The position numbers and the translations under genes were made by a program. Positions 1 to 5,286 of a stretch of DNA of 5,286 nt are shown here, piece by piece. The stretch comes from an uncultured cyanobacterium (GTDB taxonomy: Bacteria; Cyanobacteriota; Cyanobacteriia; Pseudanabaenales; Pseudanabaenaceae). The notes beneath the pieces are model-generated. The model saw nothing but the letters and a program-made list of their open reading frames with translations. It ran no database searches and was not told where the DNA came from. Every line of letters starts with the position of its first letter. Position 1 is the stretch's first letter. The stretch is taken from contig CAIJEA010000596.1 of NCBI GenBank assembly GCA_903819605.1, positions 1 to 5,286 of the forward strand. Direction: 5' to 3'.

Positions 1-17
1 CACCTGCGTAGCAGGTG
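1..17 (+). terminator. Hairpin at the window edge, possible terminator of an upstream gene
   Basis: A perfect 7-bp inverted repeat (CACCTGC, loop GTA, GCAGGTG) is followed by GCACAGG and then a short T run (TTTT at 25-28). The left arm begins at the first base of the window, so the stem may be longer than seen. Its tri-loop style resembles the larger hairpin at 3964-4006. It probably ends a gene lying to the left. The T run is short and not directly adjacent to the stem, so intrinsic termination is only plausible. Confidence 0.4.
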
Positions 18-121
18 GCACAGGTTTTATATTCAACTATACCTCGGTAAGATTAGGACGAAATAAGCAGAAAATCTGGCATAACTCAGGATAGAGTAAG
101 TAATTTATAGCCAAAACATCT

Positions 122-1411
122 ATGCTAGATGCGTTTCTACAGGGATTATTAGCTGCTTCGAGTTCGGGATTAGGAGCTTTACTAGGCATCTTTTGGCAGC
201 CGAGTCGCGCCCTATCCGCCGCCATCATGGCATTCGGTAGTGGGACGCTGCTTTCAGCTCTTGCCTTTGAAACTACTATCAACGCCTATCAAGAGAGTGG
301 CTTTTTACCACTATTTATCGGGTTTTTGATTGGCGGTGGATTATTTATTGGGGTTACCCGTTTCGTTGACGACAAAGGAGGTTTTTTACGCAAAGCGTCT
401 TCCCGCCGTCGCTATTTGTTTGAACATCGTCAAGAAGAAACAGGTGATGTCCTCGATCGCATCGCCAATGTCGAAGTAATGAAAAATTTACCGCCATCAG
501 AAGCACAAGCAATTGTCCCTTTACTCACACCAATTTCAGTAAAACAAGGGGAAGAAATCTTTCATGAAGGCGATCGAGGCGATTCGTTTTACATGATTGT
601 TTCGGGGGAAGCCGAAGTTATGAAGGGTGAAAAAGTAATGACAACTCTTGGCGCAGGTGAAGTCTTTGGTGAAATGGCGCTACTCAATAGCGAACCACGC
701 TCGGCAACAGTAGTCGCCAATACAAGCATGGAGGTATATCAACTAAAACAAGAGTATTTCGATGATGTGCTACTGAAATCCCCTAGCATTTCCAATGCTC
801 TTAGCCGTGCCCTAGCCAAGCGGCTGCGAACGACGACTGCTTCACAGGCTGAGGCTGAACAAAATTTAGAATTGTGGCGACAACAGGCGATCGATAGTGT
901 CGAAATCGATCTTTCTCCTTCCGAAGAGCAGAAAATGATTCAGGGGTTAGTCAAAAGTTCGGCTCCCTTAGCGATTCTGGTCGGTACATTAATTGACGGT
1001 ATTCCTGAGTCAACAGTAATTGGCATGACGGCGCAACCTGGACATGTAGGATGGTCTTTTTTGCTGGCAGTATTTATTTCTAATTTTCCTGAAGCGCTCT
1101 CTAGCTCTATTGGCATGAAGCAGGCGGAGACAAAAAGCTCCAGAATTATGCTGCTCTGGCTAGGTGTAATTGTCTTAAGTGGTCTATGTGCCCTTTTGGG
1201 AAATGTACTATCAGCAAATGTGTCCGATTTCTTTGTCGCTCTAGCCCAAGCCGTATCTGGTGGTGCATTACTTGCTATGTTAGCGAGCACGATGATGCCT
1301 GAAGCCTATGAATTAGGCGGTGGGTCTGTCGCTTTTTCCACCATCATGGGCTTTTTGACAGGATTTTTTATCTCCGCTCCTCATCTGGCTCCATTCATCA
1401 TGAAATCCTAA
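122..1411 (+). CDS. ZIP-like metal transporter homologue with inserted cyclic-nucleotide-binding domain
   Basis: The protein has 429 residues. It has three hydrophobic segments (about 6-24, 33-51, 61-79), a soluble block, then five more (about 280-300, 309-330, 342-362, 369-390, 402-424). The 3+5 arrangement and the Gly-rich first two segments (GLGALLG, FGSGTLLSAL) match the ZIP (zinc/iron permease) fold. Segment 4 carries DGIPES (292-297), where ZIPs have HNxPEG. Segment 5 carries SNFPEA (320-325), where bacterial ZIPs have QDxPEG. Segment 7 ends in MMPEA, as in ZIPs. The block at about 115-236 is a cNMP-binding beta-roll: glycines G150, G153 and G162, then a phosphate-binding cassette FGEMALL...PRSATV with E184, R193 and S194, the residues that hold cyclic nucleotide phosphate and ribose in CRP and PKA. 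A charged helical stretch (about 238-278) follows. The domain sits in the TM3-TM4 loop, the variable cytoplasmic loop of ZIPs, so ligand gating of transport is a reasonable inference. The metal ligands are altered, so the substrate is uncertain. ATG 122 is the first start after an in-frame stop at 101-103. No Shine-Dalgarno sequence is evident. Confidence 0.88.
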   Translation: MLDAFLQGLLAASSSGLGALLGIFWQPSRALSAAIMAFGSGTLLSALAFETTINAYQESGFLPLFIGFLIGGGLFIGVTRFVDDKGGFLRKASSRRRYLFEHRQEETGDVLDRIANVEVMKNLPPSEAQAIVPLLTPISVKQGEEIFHEGDRGDSFYMIVSGEAEVMKGEKVMTTLGAGEVFGEMALLNSEPRSATVVANTSMEVYQLKQEYFDDVLLKSPSISNALSRALAKRLRTTTASQAEAEQNLELWRQQAIDSVEIDLSPSEEQKMIQGLVKSSAPLAILVGTLIDGIPESTVIGMTAQPGHVGWSFLLAVFISNFPEALSSSIGMKQAETKSSRIMLLWLGVIVLSGLCALLGNVLSANVSDFFVALAQAVSGGALLAMLASTMMPEAYELGGGSVAFSTIMGFLTGFFISAPHLAPFIMKS

Positions 1412-1458
1412 TAGATTTAGTTGCATCTCCTATGTTCTCTATTTGAACCACTTTAACC

Positions 1459-2532
1459 ATGAACTACCATGCCTCACGTCGCCAATTTTTAGCTAGTGTT
1501 TCTGGCGCGATCGCTCTTTCAACCAGTCTCATGACTTCTAAGGAGTCTTCCGCCCAATCGTTAGAAAATGGCGATCGCAAAATTATCAAACCCGCAGCCT
1601 TAAAAAAAGGCGACAAGGTTGGACTAGTAGCCCCTGCAAGTTATAGCTTTGAGCCAGAGGACATCAAAATTGCTACAGAAATCGTCGAGCAGTATGGCTT
1701 TCAAGTTGAACTGGGTTCTCACATTGCTTCGCAATATGGATATTTGGCAGGAAAAGATGCGGAACGAGCTTCGGACATTAATGAGATGTTTAGCCGTCCC
1801 GATATTCGGGGTATTTTTACTTTTTCGGGAGGCTATGGTAGTACCAGATTGATAGATTTATTAGATTACGACCTGATTCATAAAAATCCTAAAGTAATCA
1901 TCGGGCATAGCGATGTAACAGCATTGATATTGGCAATCCATCAGAAAACTGGACTAGTAACCTTTCACGGTTCCTCAGGTTTAACTAACGTTAGTGACTA
2001 TGCGATCGCCCATTTTCGTCGCGCAGTCATGGCTACACAGAGCATCGGTGAAGTTGCAAAATCTCCCTACAAAGGGACAGATGATGAAGCTCGCAAACAT
2101 CGCCTAGTTACTATCGTTGCGGGTCAAGCAACAGGACAACTTGTGGGTGGGAATCTTAGCTTGGTGGTGAGTCTCTTAGGTACTCCCTACGAAATTGACA
2201 CAAGGGGAAAGATTCTCTTTTTAGAAGATGTTAGCGAAGAACCCTATCGGATCGATCGCATGTTAACGCAATTATTTTTAGCTGGTAAATTGCAATCAGC
2301 TTCAGGTTTTGCCTTGGGACATTTCTCGGATTGCCAAGCCAAGGATGGCGGTTTGAGAAGCTTCAGTCTAGAAGAAGTCCTGCGCGATCGCTTTGAGCCA
2401 TTGGGCAAACCAACTTTATACAATCTGATGTTTGGGCATATCCTCGAAAATGCGGTGCTGCCTCTCGGTGTAAATGCGATCCTTGATGCGACGGGTAAAA
2501 AATTTGCGATCGCCGAAAATGCAGTCGTTTAA
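1459..2532 (+). CDS. Tat-exported LD-carboxypeptidase (peptidase family S66, LdcA/MccF type)
   Basis: The protein has 357 residues. S66 enzymes cleave the L,D bond before the terminal D-Ala of peptidoglycan tetrapeptides; MccF relatives instead inactivate microcin C-type peptides. The N-terminus has a twin-arginine motif, SRRQFL (6-11), then a hydrophobic stretch (12-25) and a polar region ending near SSAQS (30-34). This predicts folded export to the periplasm or thylakoid lumen. The mature domain starts around KPAALKKGDKVGLVAPAS (44-61), the usual S66 opening. The Ser-Glu-His triad is visible: S151 in GHSD, E256 in LFLEDVSEEPYRIDRML, and H327 in FGHILENAVLPLG. Its spacing is close to that of Pseudomonas LdcA (Ser115, Glu217, His285). 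The length is about 50 residues over a cytoplasmic LdcA, which the signal and linker explain. ATG 1459 is the first start after an in-frame TGA at 1444-1446. The gene lies 47 bp after the ZIP-like gene with no hairpin between, so co-transcription is possible. A peptidoglycan role is more likely than immunity to a peptide, but sequence alone does not decide. Confidence 0.92.
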   Translation: MNYHASRRQFLASVSGAIALSTSLMTSKESSAQSLENGDRKIIKPAALKKGDKVGLVAPASYSFEPEDIKIATEIVEQYGFQVELGSHIASQYGYLAGKDAERASDINEMFSRPDIRGIFTFSGGYGSTRLIDLLDYDLIHKNPKVIIGHSDVTALILAIHQKTGLVTFHGSSGLTNVSDYAIAHFRRAVMATQSIGEVAKSPYKGTDDEARKHRLVTIVAGQATGQLVGGNLSLVVSLLGTPYEIDTRGKILFLEDVSEEPYRIDRMLTQLFLAGKLQSASGFALGHFSDCQAKDGGLRSFSLEEVLRDRFEPLGKPTLYNLMFGHILENAVLPLGVNAILDATGKKFAIAENAVV

Positions 2533-2538
2533 TTGCCC

Positions 2539-2544
2539 TATAAT
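2539..2544 (+). promoter_or_regulatory. Candidate -10 box of the kinase gene
   Basis: A perfect TATAAT lies in the 59-bp gap between the carboxypeptidase and the kinase, 47 bp before the GTG start. No convincing -35 hexamer is found 16-18 bp upstream, where the sequence is the AT-rich end of the carboxypeptidase gene. If used, transcription would start near 2551 and give a leader of about 40 nt. The match could be chance in AT-rich DNA. Confidence 0.4.
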
Positions 2545-2591
2545 AACCACAAGCTTTTTAGAATGAAACATTGAGAACCCCATAAATAAAT

Positions 2592-3974
2592 GTGCTAAAC
2601 ATAATACTTAGAGGGCATTACAAAATTATTAAACACTTAGGTGGTGGTGGTTTTGGACAAACATATCTAGCTGAAGATATTGACTTGCCTAAACATTCCA
2701 TCTGTGTGGTTAAACAACTGAAGCCTACGTCAAAAGAGCCTTTTGTATTAGAAACTGCTAAGCGTCTCTTCGATCAAGAAGCTGAAGTTCTCTATTCGCT
2801 AGGTTCCCACGATCGCATTCCCCGCTTACTTGCCCACTTTCAAGAAAGCGAAGAGTTTTATTTAGTCCAAGAGTTCGCGGATGGTCGAGATCTCACCCAT
2901 GAGATTGGAAAGGGGATCAGATTACCACAGAGCTTTGTGATTGACCTGATCAAAGAGGTTTTAGAAATCTTAGTATTTGTCCATGAGCGTGGTGTAGTGC
3001 ATCGCGATATCAAACCTGCAAACTTGATTCGGCGGAAGTCCGATCGCAAAATCGTCTTGATAGATTTTGGAGCAGTCAAAGAGATTGGCAGTCTTGCAGT
3101 TGATTCGCAAGGAAATACTAATCTGACGATCGCGATCGGTTCCCCTGGGTATATGCCGACTGAGCAAATTAATGGTAAACCTCGCTTTAGTAGTGATATC
3201 TATGCTGTGGGAATGATGGCTATTCAAGCAATCACAGGCGCAGAACCACGGCGATTTGCGGAACATCCTGAAACCGCAGAACTAATTTGGCGCGATCGCT
3301 TACCACTAGACACCTATACCCCACAGTTTCTTGATGTTATCGACAAGATGGTGCGTTATGATTTCCGTCAACGCTATCAGACGGCTTCAGAAGTACTAGA
3401 GGCGATTGCATTGCTACCGATGGATACTAGTGAGTTACAAACCGTAGTTAATAACGAGACCAATCAGCAGGCTATTTCACCAGCTACTACACAAATCAAT
3501 AAACAAAATCTTCCTTGGGGAAAAATTGCGATAGGCGGAGGATGCGCGGTTGTTGTCTCAACTATTGCAGCGATCGCTATATTTCATAAAACACCTGTTG
3601 CTAATCAAGATGCTAATAATTCTGTACAGCCCAGTTCCAAGCCTAGTGTAGTTTTATCTCCTTCACCGACTATTTCAGCTACTACCACTCCAACCAAGTC
3701 TGTGGAGGATGATTATATTGAAACTTCTAAATTTTATTATCGTAATAATAAGTTCCCTGAAGCTTTAACGAGCATAGATCAAGCCTTAAAGTTAGCTCCT
3801 AATAACGCTATTGCTTGGGAGCGTAGGGGCATGACACTAGAGAAATTAAGTAAATATAAGGAAGCATACGATTCATATAATAAAGCTGTTGAAATTAAAC
3901 CTGATGCTCAAGTCGCCAAGAAAAGAATGGACGATCTTGCTCGTATTTTGAAGCTGTCTAAGCCCAATAAATAG
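2592..3974 (+). CDS. Membrane-anchored Ser/Thr protein kinase with C-terminal TPR repeats
   Basis: The protein has 460 residues and transfers phosphate from ATP to Ser/Thr of unknown targets. The Hanks-type domain (about 9-275) is complete: Gly-rich loop GGGGFG (17-22), VVK lysine K41, helix-C glutamate near E63, catalytic loop HRDIKPANL (D139, K141, N144), DFG (158-160) and GYMPTEQ (186-192) at the APE position. All catalytic residues are present, so it should be active. A linker (about 276-309) leads to one transmembrane segment (about 312-331), then a Ser/Thr/Pro-rich stretch (about 343-370) and two TPR units (about 373-405 and 406-439). The predicted topology puts the kinase in the cytoplasm and the TPRs on the other side of the membrane, as a likely sensing or docking part. 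The start is GTG 2592: an in-frame TAA lies at 2583-2585, the overlapping ATG at 2590 hits a stop after two codons, and the protein then begins a few residues before the kinase fold (RGHYKIIKHLGGGGFG), as in related kinases. No clear Shine-Dalgarno sequence is seen. The stop codon lies inside a strong hairpin. Confidence 0.93.
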   Translation: MLNIILRGHYKIIKHLGGGGFGQTYLAEDIDLPKHSICVVKQLKPTSKEPFVLETAKRLFDQEAEVLYSLGSHDRIPRLLAHFQESEEFYLVQEFADGRDLTHEIGKGIRLPQSFVIDLIKEVLEILVFVHERGVVHRDIKPANLIRRKSDRKIVLIDFGAVKEIGSLAVDSQGNTNLTIAIGSPGYMPTEQINGKPRFSSDIYAVGMMAIQAITGAEPRRFAEHPETAELIWRDRLPLDTYTPQFLDVIDKMVRYDFRQRYQTASEVLEAIALLPMDTSELQTVVNNETNQQAISPATTQINKQNLPWGKIAIGGGCAVVVSTIAAIAIFHKTPVANQDANNSVQPSSKPSVVLSPSPTISATTTPTKSVEDDYIETSKFYYRNNKFPEALTSIDQALKLAPNNAIAWERRGMTLEKLSKYKEAYDSYNKAVEIKPDAQVAKKRMDDLARILKLSKPNK

Positions 3975-4006
3975 AGGTGTCGCGAAGCGACACCTCTATT
4001 TATTGG
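3964..4006 (+). terminator. Strong hairpin terminator spanning the kinase stop codon
   Basis: There is a perfect 20-bp inverted repeat (left arm 3964-3983, right arm 3987-4006) with a GAA tri-loop. The GC-rich core next to the loop is GAGGTGTCGC/GCGACACCTC, and the outer part is AT-rich. It is followed by AG and TTTT (4009-4012). The left arm includes the last kinase codons and the TAG stop at 3972-3974. The position at the end of the three-gene group and before a new promoter fits an intrinsic terminator. The near-symmetrical arms could also act on the opposite strand, where A-rich sequence upstream of the stem would read as T. Confidence 0.8.
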
Positions 4007-4047
4007 AGTTTTATGTTCTCAATAAAACTTGCATTGCTATATAATTT

Positions 4048-4066
4048 CTTATCCATTGCTTAACCT
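4048..4066 (+). promoter_or_regulatory. Pho box (PhoB/SphR-type operator), two tandem repeats
   Basis: Two direct octamers, CTTATCCA (4048-4055) and CTTAACCT (4059-4066), are separated by 3 nt, giving the 11-bp helical period of PhoB-family sites. The cyanobacterial consensus is tandem PyTTAAPyPy(T/A) with 3-nt spacers. The second octamer matches at all eight positions and the first at seven. The octamers one period further out on each side (4037-4044, 4070-4077) match weakly. The site ends 57 bp before the assigned start of an alkaline phosphatase, the classic SphS/SphR target, so induction under phosphate limitation is strongly suggested. Confidence 0.72.
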
Positions 4067-4092
4067 TGACATGGTAATTTCCATGTTTTGAT
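4066..4092 (+). promoter_or_regulatory. Candidate promoter of the alkaline phosphatase gene
   Basis: A perfect TTGACA (4066-4071) overlaps the last base of the Pho box. The best -10 candidate at a reasonable distance is TTTGAT (4087-4092, four of six matches, 15-bp spacer). TAATTT (4075-4080) is an alternative if the Pho box stands in for the -35, as at activator-dependent promoters. With the first choice, transcription would start near 4098-4100, downstream of the in-frame ATG at 4091. That would favour ATG 4124 as the start. Confidence 0.4.
4069..4086 (+). repeat. 18-bp imperfect palindrome next to the Pho box
   Basis: The arms ACATGG (4069-4074) and CCATGT (4081-4086) are perfect reverse complements around TAATTT, whose AATT core is itself symmetrical. 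Only the T/T pair at 4075/4080 breaks the dyad. It lies between the Pho box and the gene, where a repressor or second regulator could bind. No protein family is recognised from it, and it may be chance. Confidence 0.35.
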
Positions 4093-4123
4093 GAAATCAT
4101 TCAAAGGTTACAGCAATCATCCC

Positions 4124-5286
4124 ATGAGACTCTCTAATTACTTATCCAAAGATTGCCTACGCAAAATCCTCAAAGGTATAGCTAGCAAGATGGCAAGCAA
4201 TTGTAAAATTGTAGTCATATTGGTAGCGATCGCCTTACCATTTCTGCTAATCAATTTCTCTTTTATTCCCATTGCCTTAGCAGAAAAAATTCCTGCAACA
4301 ATTGGGAAAGTGAGAATTTGGCCGACAAATGATACAACATTTTTAGTCAATCAACGTTTTGACCTGCGTATTGAAAATACCATTCCTGCAAAAACAACAC
4401 CCACTTTGCAATCCCTGAGTATCAACGGCAAAGACTATACAAAAGCATTTCAAGAACAAATTGCTAAAGAACTGGCGATGGCGGGTGGCAAGCTCGAAGT
4501 GGGATTACCTGCCGATCCAAATCTCTTTGGACAATCATGGCGCAACTTTAGCTTTGATAAAGCGGGAGTTTATGAGGTAGTCGCCACACTGAAAGCTGAC
4601 AACAACAATGTTACTGCCAAAAATACCTATAAAGTACAGAGATTTGAACTTGCGGGTGACCTTAAGAAAATCATTCTGATGATTGGCGATGGCATGGGGA
4701 ATCCCCTACGCACGGCAGGGCGGATTATGGCGCATGGGTTTAAAGATGGGAAGCCAACTTCTCTTTTGAACATGGAAAAAATGACCGAACTTGGTTTAGT
4801 CAGTACTTCCTCCCTTGATAGCATTATTCCCGACTCCGCGAATACCGCGATCGCCTTGACATCGGGCGCAAAAACGATCAATGGTTCCTTAGGAGCATTC
4901 CCAGACAATACTCCTAGCAATCCTCTCGACAATCCCCGCATTGAAACTCTTCCTCAATATATGAAGAGATTACATGGTTGGGGAATTGGCTTTGCAACAA
5001 CTTCCTTCGGCGTTGATGCCACGCCCGCATCAACCTTCTCAAATCTGGTTTCGCGTCGTCAGTACGATGCGATCGCCCAACAGTTGCTCGATCATTTTGA
5101 AGATGGCTATGCACTTCCTGCGACAGGTTTTAAAAGTCTAGAGGAACTCAGTCAGCCTGTGGATGTGGCTTTGGCTCCTGGAGCACGTTACTTTTTACCG
5201 AAGAATAAAGTTGCTGATTTTAGAGATAACGTTTCTCGCAAAGATGACAAGAACCTTGTAGAAATTGCTAAGAGCAAGGGCTATAG
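4124..5286 (+). CDS. Alkaline phosphatase, PhoA family, secreted (3' end outside the window)
   Basis: The first 387 codons are present, with no stop before the window ends. The enzyme hydrolyses phosphate monoesters outside the cytoplasm to supply phosphate. Motifs match E. coli PhoA: metal ligand D189 in MIGDGMG (PhoA D51), D237 and nucleophile S238 in PDSANTA...SGAKT (D101, S102), D298 and T300 in DATPA (D153, T155), and phosphate-binding R311 in VSRRQY (R166). From 298 to 311 the spacing is identical to PhoA. The later metal ligands (PhoA E322, D327, H331, D369, H370, H412) would lie beyond the window. The N-terminus has a long basic region (1-27), a hydrophobic core (about 28-49) and a likely signal peptidase site after ALA (51-53). 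Residues about 54-178 form an extra, probably beta-rich domain before the catalytic core (VRIWPTND..., then a FDKAGVYEVVATLKAD strand pair). Start choice: ATG 4091 is also in frame (11 residues longer) but probably upstream of the transcript. ATG 4190 would give a more typical short signal peptide. AAAGG at 4103-4107 is distant from 4124. Regulation is probably by phosphate through the Pho box at 4048-4066. Confidence 0.9.
   Translation, partial: MRLSNYLSKDCLRKILKGIASKMASNCKIVVILVAIALPFLLINFSFIPIALAEKIPATIGKVRIWPTNDTTFLVNQRFDLRIENTIPAKTTPTLQSLSINGKDYTKAFQEQIAKELAMAGGKLEVGLPADPNLFGQSWRNFSFDKAGVYEVVATLKADNNNVTAKNTYKVQRFELAGDLKKIILMIGDGMGNPLRTAGRIMAHGFKDGKPTSLLNMEKMTELGLVSTSSLDSIIPDSANTAIALTSGAKTINGSLGAFPDNTPSNPLDNPRIETLPQYMKRLHGWGIGFATTSFGVDATPASTFSNLVSRRQYDAIAQQLLDHFEDGYALPATGFKSLEELSQPVDVALAPGARYFLPKNKVADFRDNVSRKDDKNLVEIAKSKGY

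Larger units (their letters stand above)
1507..5076. repeat. HIP1 octamers (GCGATCGC), ten dispersed copies
   Basis: Perfect GCGATCGC palindromes begin at 1507, 1571, 2002, 2384, 2506, 3292, 3570, 4226, 4847 and 5069. Random expectation for an octamer is about one per 65 kb. HIP1 over-representation is a hallmark of many cyanobacterial genomes. All ten copies lie within coding sequence, often read as (A)IA or DR/RS codons. The first gene (122-1411) has only near matches such as GGCGATCGA. Confidence 0.9.

Noticed and set aside
18..121. Search for a promoter or small RNA upstream of the transporter gene
   Set aside because: Some TATA-like stretches occur (for example 28-33), but there is no paired -35 hexamer and no conserved structure that I could support.
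37..282. Minus-strand open frame of 81 codons over the leader and the start of the transporter gene
   Set aside because: It lies opposite a well-supported gene start, has no recognisable domain and is probably the antisense shadow of that gene.
940..1290. Minus-strand open frame of 116 codons inside the transporter gene
   Set aside because: It is fully antisense to ZIP-like membrane segments 4-7, with no domain or start signal; the + strand protein explains the region.
1452..1459. Pho-box-like octamer TTTAACCA at the start of the carboxypeptidase gene
   Set aside because: It fits the degenerate octamer but overlaps the start codon and has no partner repeat 11 bp away.
1649..1852. Second + strand frame inside the carboxypeptidase gene
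   Set aside because: It overlaps the conserved S66 coding frame and encodes nothing recognisable.
2858..3266. Two minus-strand open frames opposite the kinase domain
   Set aside because: They oppose the conserved HRD/DFG coding region and have no domain of their own.
4138..4350. Minus-strand open frame of 70 codons opposite the phosphatase signal peptide
   Set aside because: Its hydrophobic look is the complement of the signal region; the + strand frame carries clear PhoA motifs downstream.
4627..5114. Two minus-strand open frames opposite the phosphatase catalytic region
   Set aside because: The + strand frame contains GDGMG, PDSA and DATPA motifs with PhoA spacing, so the antisense frames are incidental.
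1..5286. CRISPR array, tRNA, rRNA, insertion sequence or phage gene
   Set aside because: No spaced direct repeats, tRNA-like cloverleaf, transposase motif or terminal inverted repeat pair was seen anywhere in the window.

Overview
The window looks like chromosomal DNA from a cyanobacterium. Ten perfect copies of the HIP1 octamer GCGATCGC occur in about 5.3 kb, along with many one-off variants. The Ser/Thr kinase and the alkaline phosphatase are of types common in cyanobacteria, and a cyanobacterial-style Pho box lies before the phosphatase. The style of the hairpins and the moderate AT content would fit a Pseudanabaena-like filamentous lineage, but that genus guess is an inference.

Layout: all four protein genes are on the + strand. 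Positions 1-121 are a leader with a terminator-like hairpin at the very edge, probably from an upstream gene. Positions 122-1411 encode a ZIP-like metal transporter homologue with a cyclic-nucleotide-binding domain inserted in the loop between membrane segments 3 and 4. After 47 bp comes a Tat-exported LD-carboxypeptidase of peptidase family S66 (1459-2532). After another 59 bp, with a TATAAT box, comes a GTG-started membrane Ser/Thr protein kinase with C-terminal TPR repeats (2592-3974). A 20-bp perfect hairpin that includes the kinase stop codon closes this group. The next 117 bp hold a tandem Pho box and a TTGACA element. They precede a PhoA-family alkaline phosphatase whose 3' end lies outside the window (4124 to beyond 5286).

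How the genes fit together: the first three run in one direction with short gaps and no visible terminator between them, so they may be partly co-transcribed. The gaps and the internal TATAAT leave room for separate promoters. The phosphatase is a separate transcription unit, probably induced by phosphate starvation through the SphS/SphR (PhoB-like) system. All four products act in or across the cell envelope: metal or ion transport, peptidoglycan trimming, transmembrane signalling and periplasmic phosphate release. No shared pathway is shown by the sequence. The most unusual item is the cNMP-binding/ZIP fusion, whose membrane metal-site residues depart from the canonical set.
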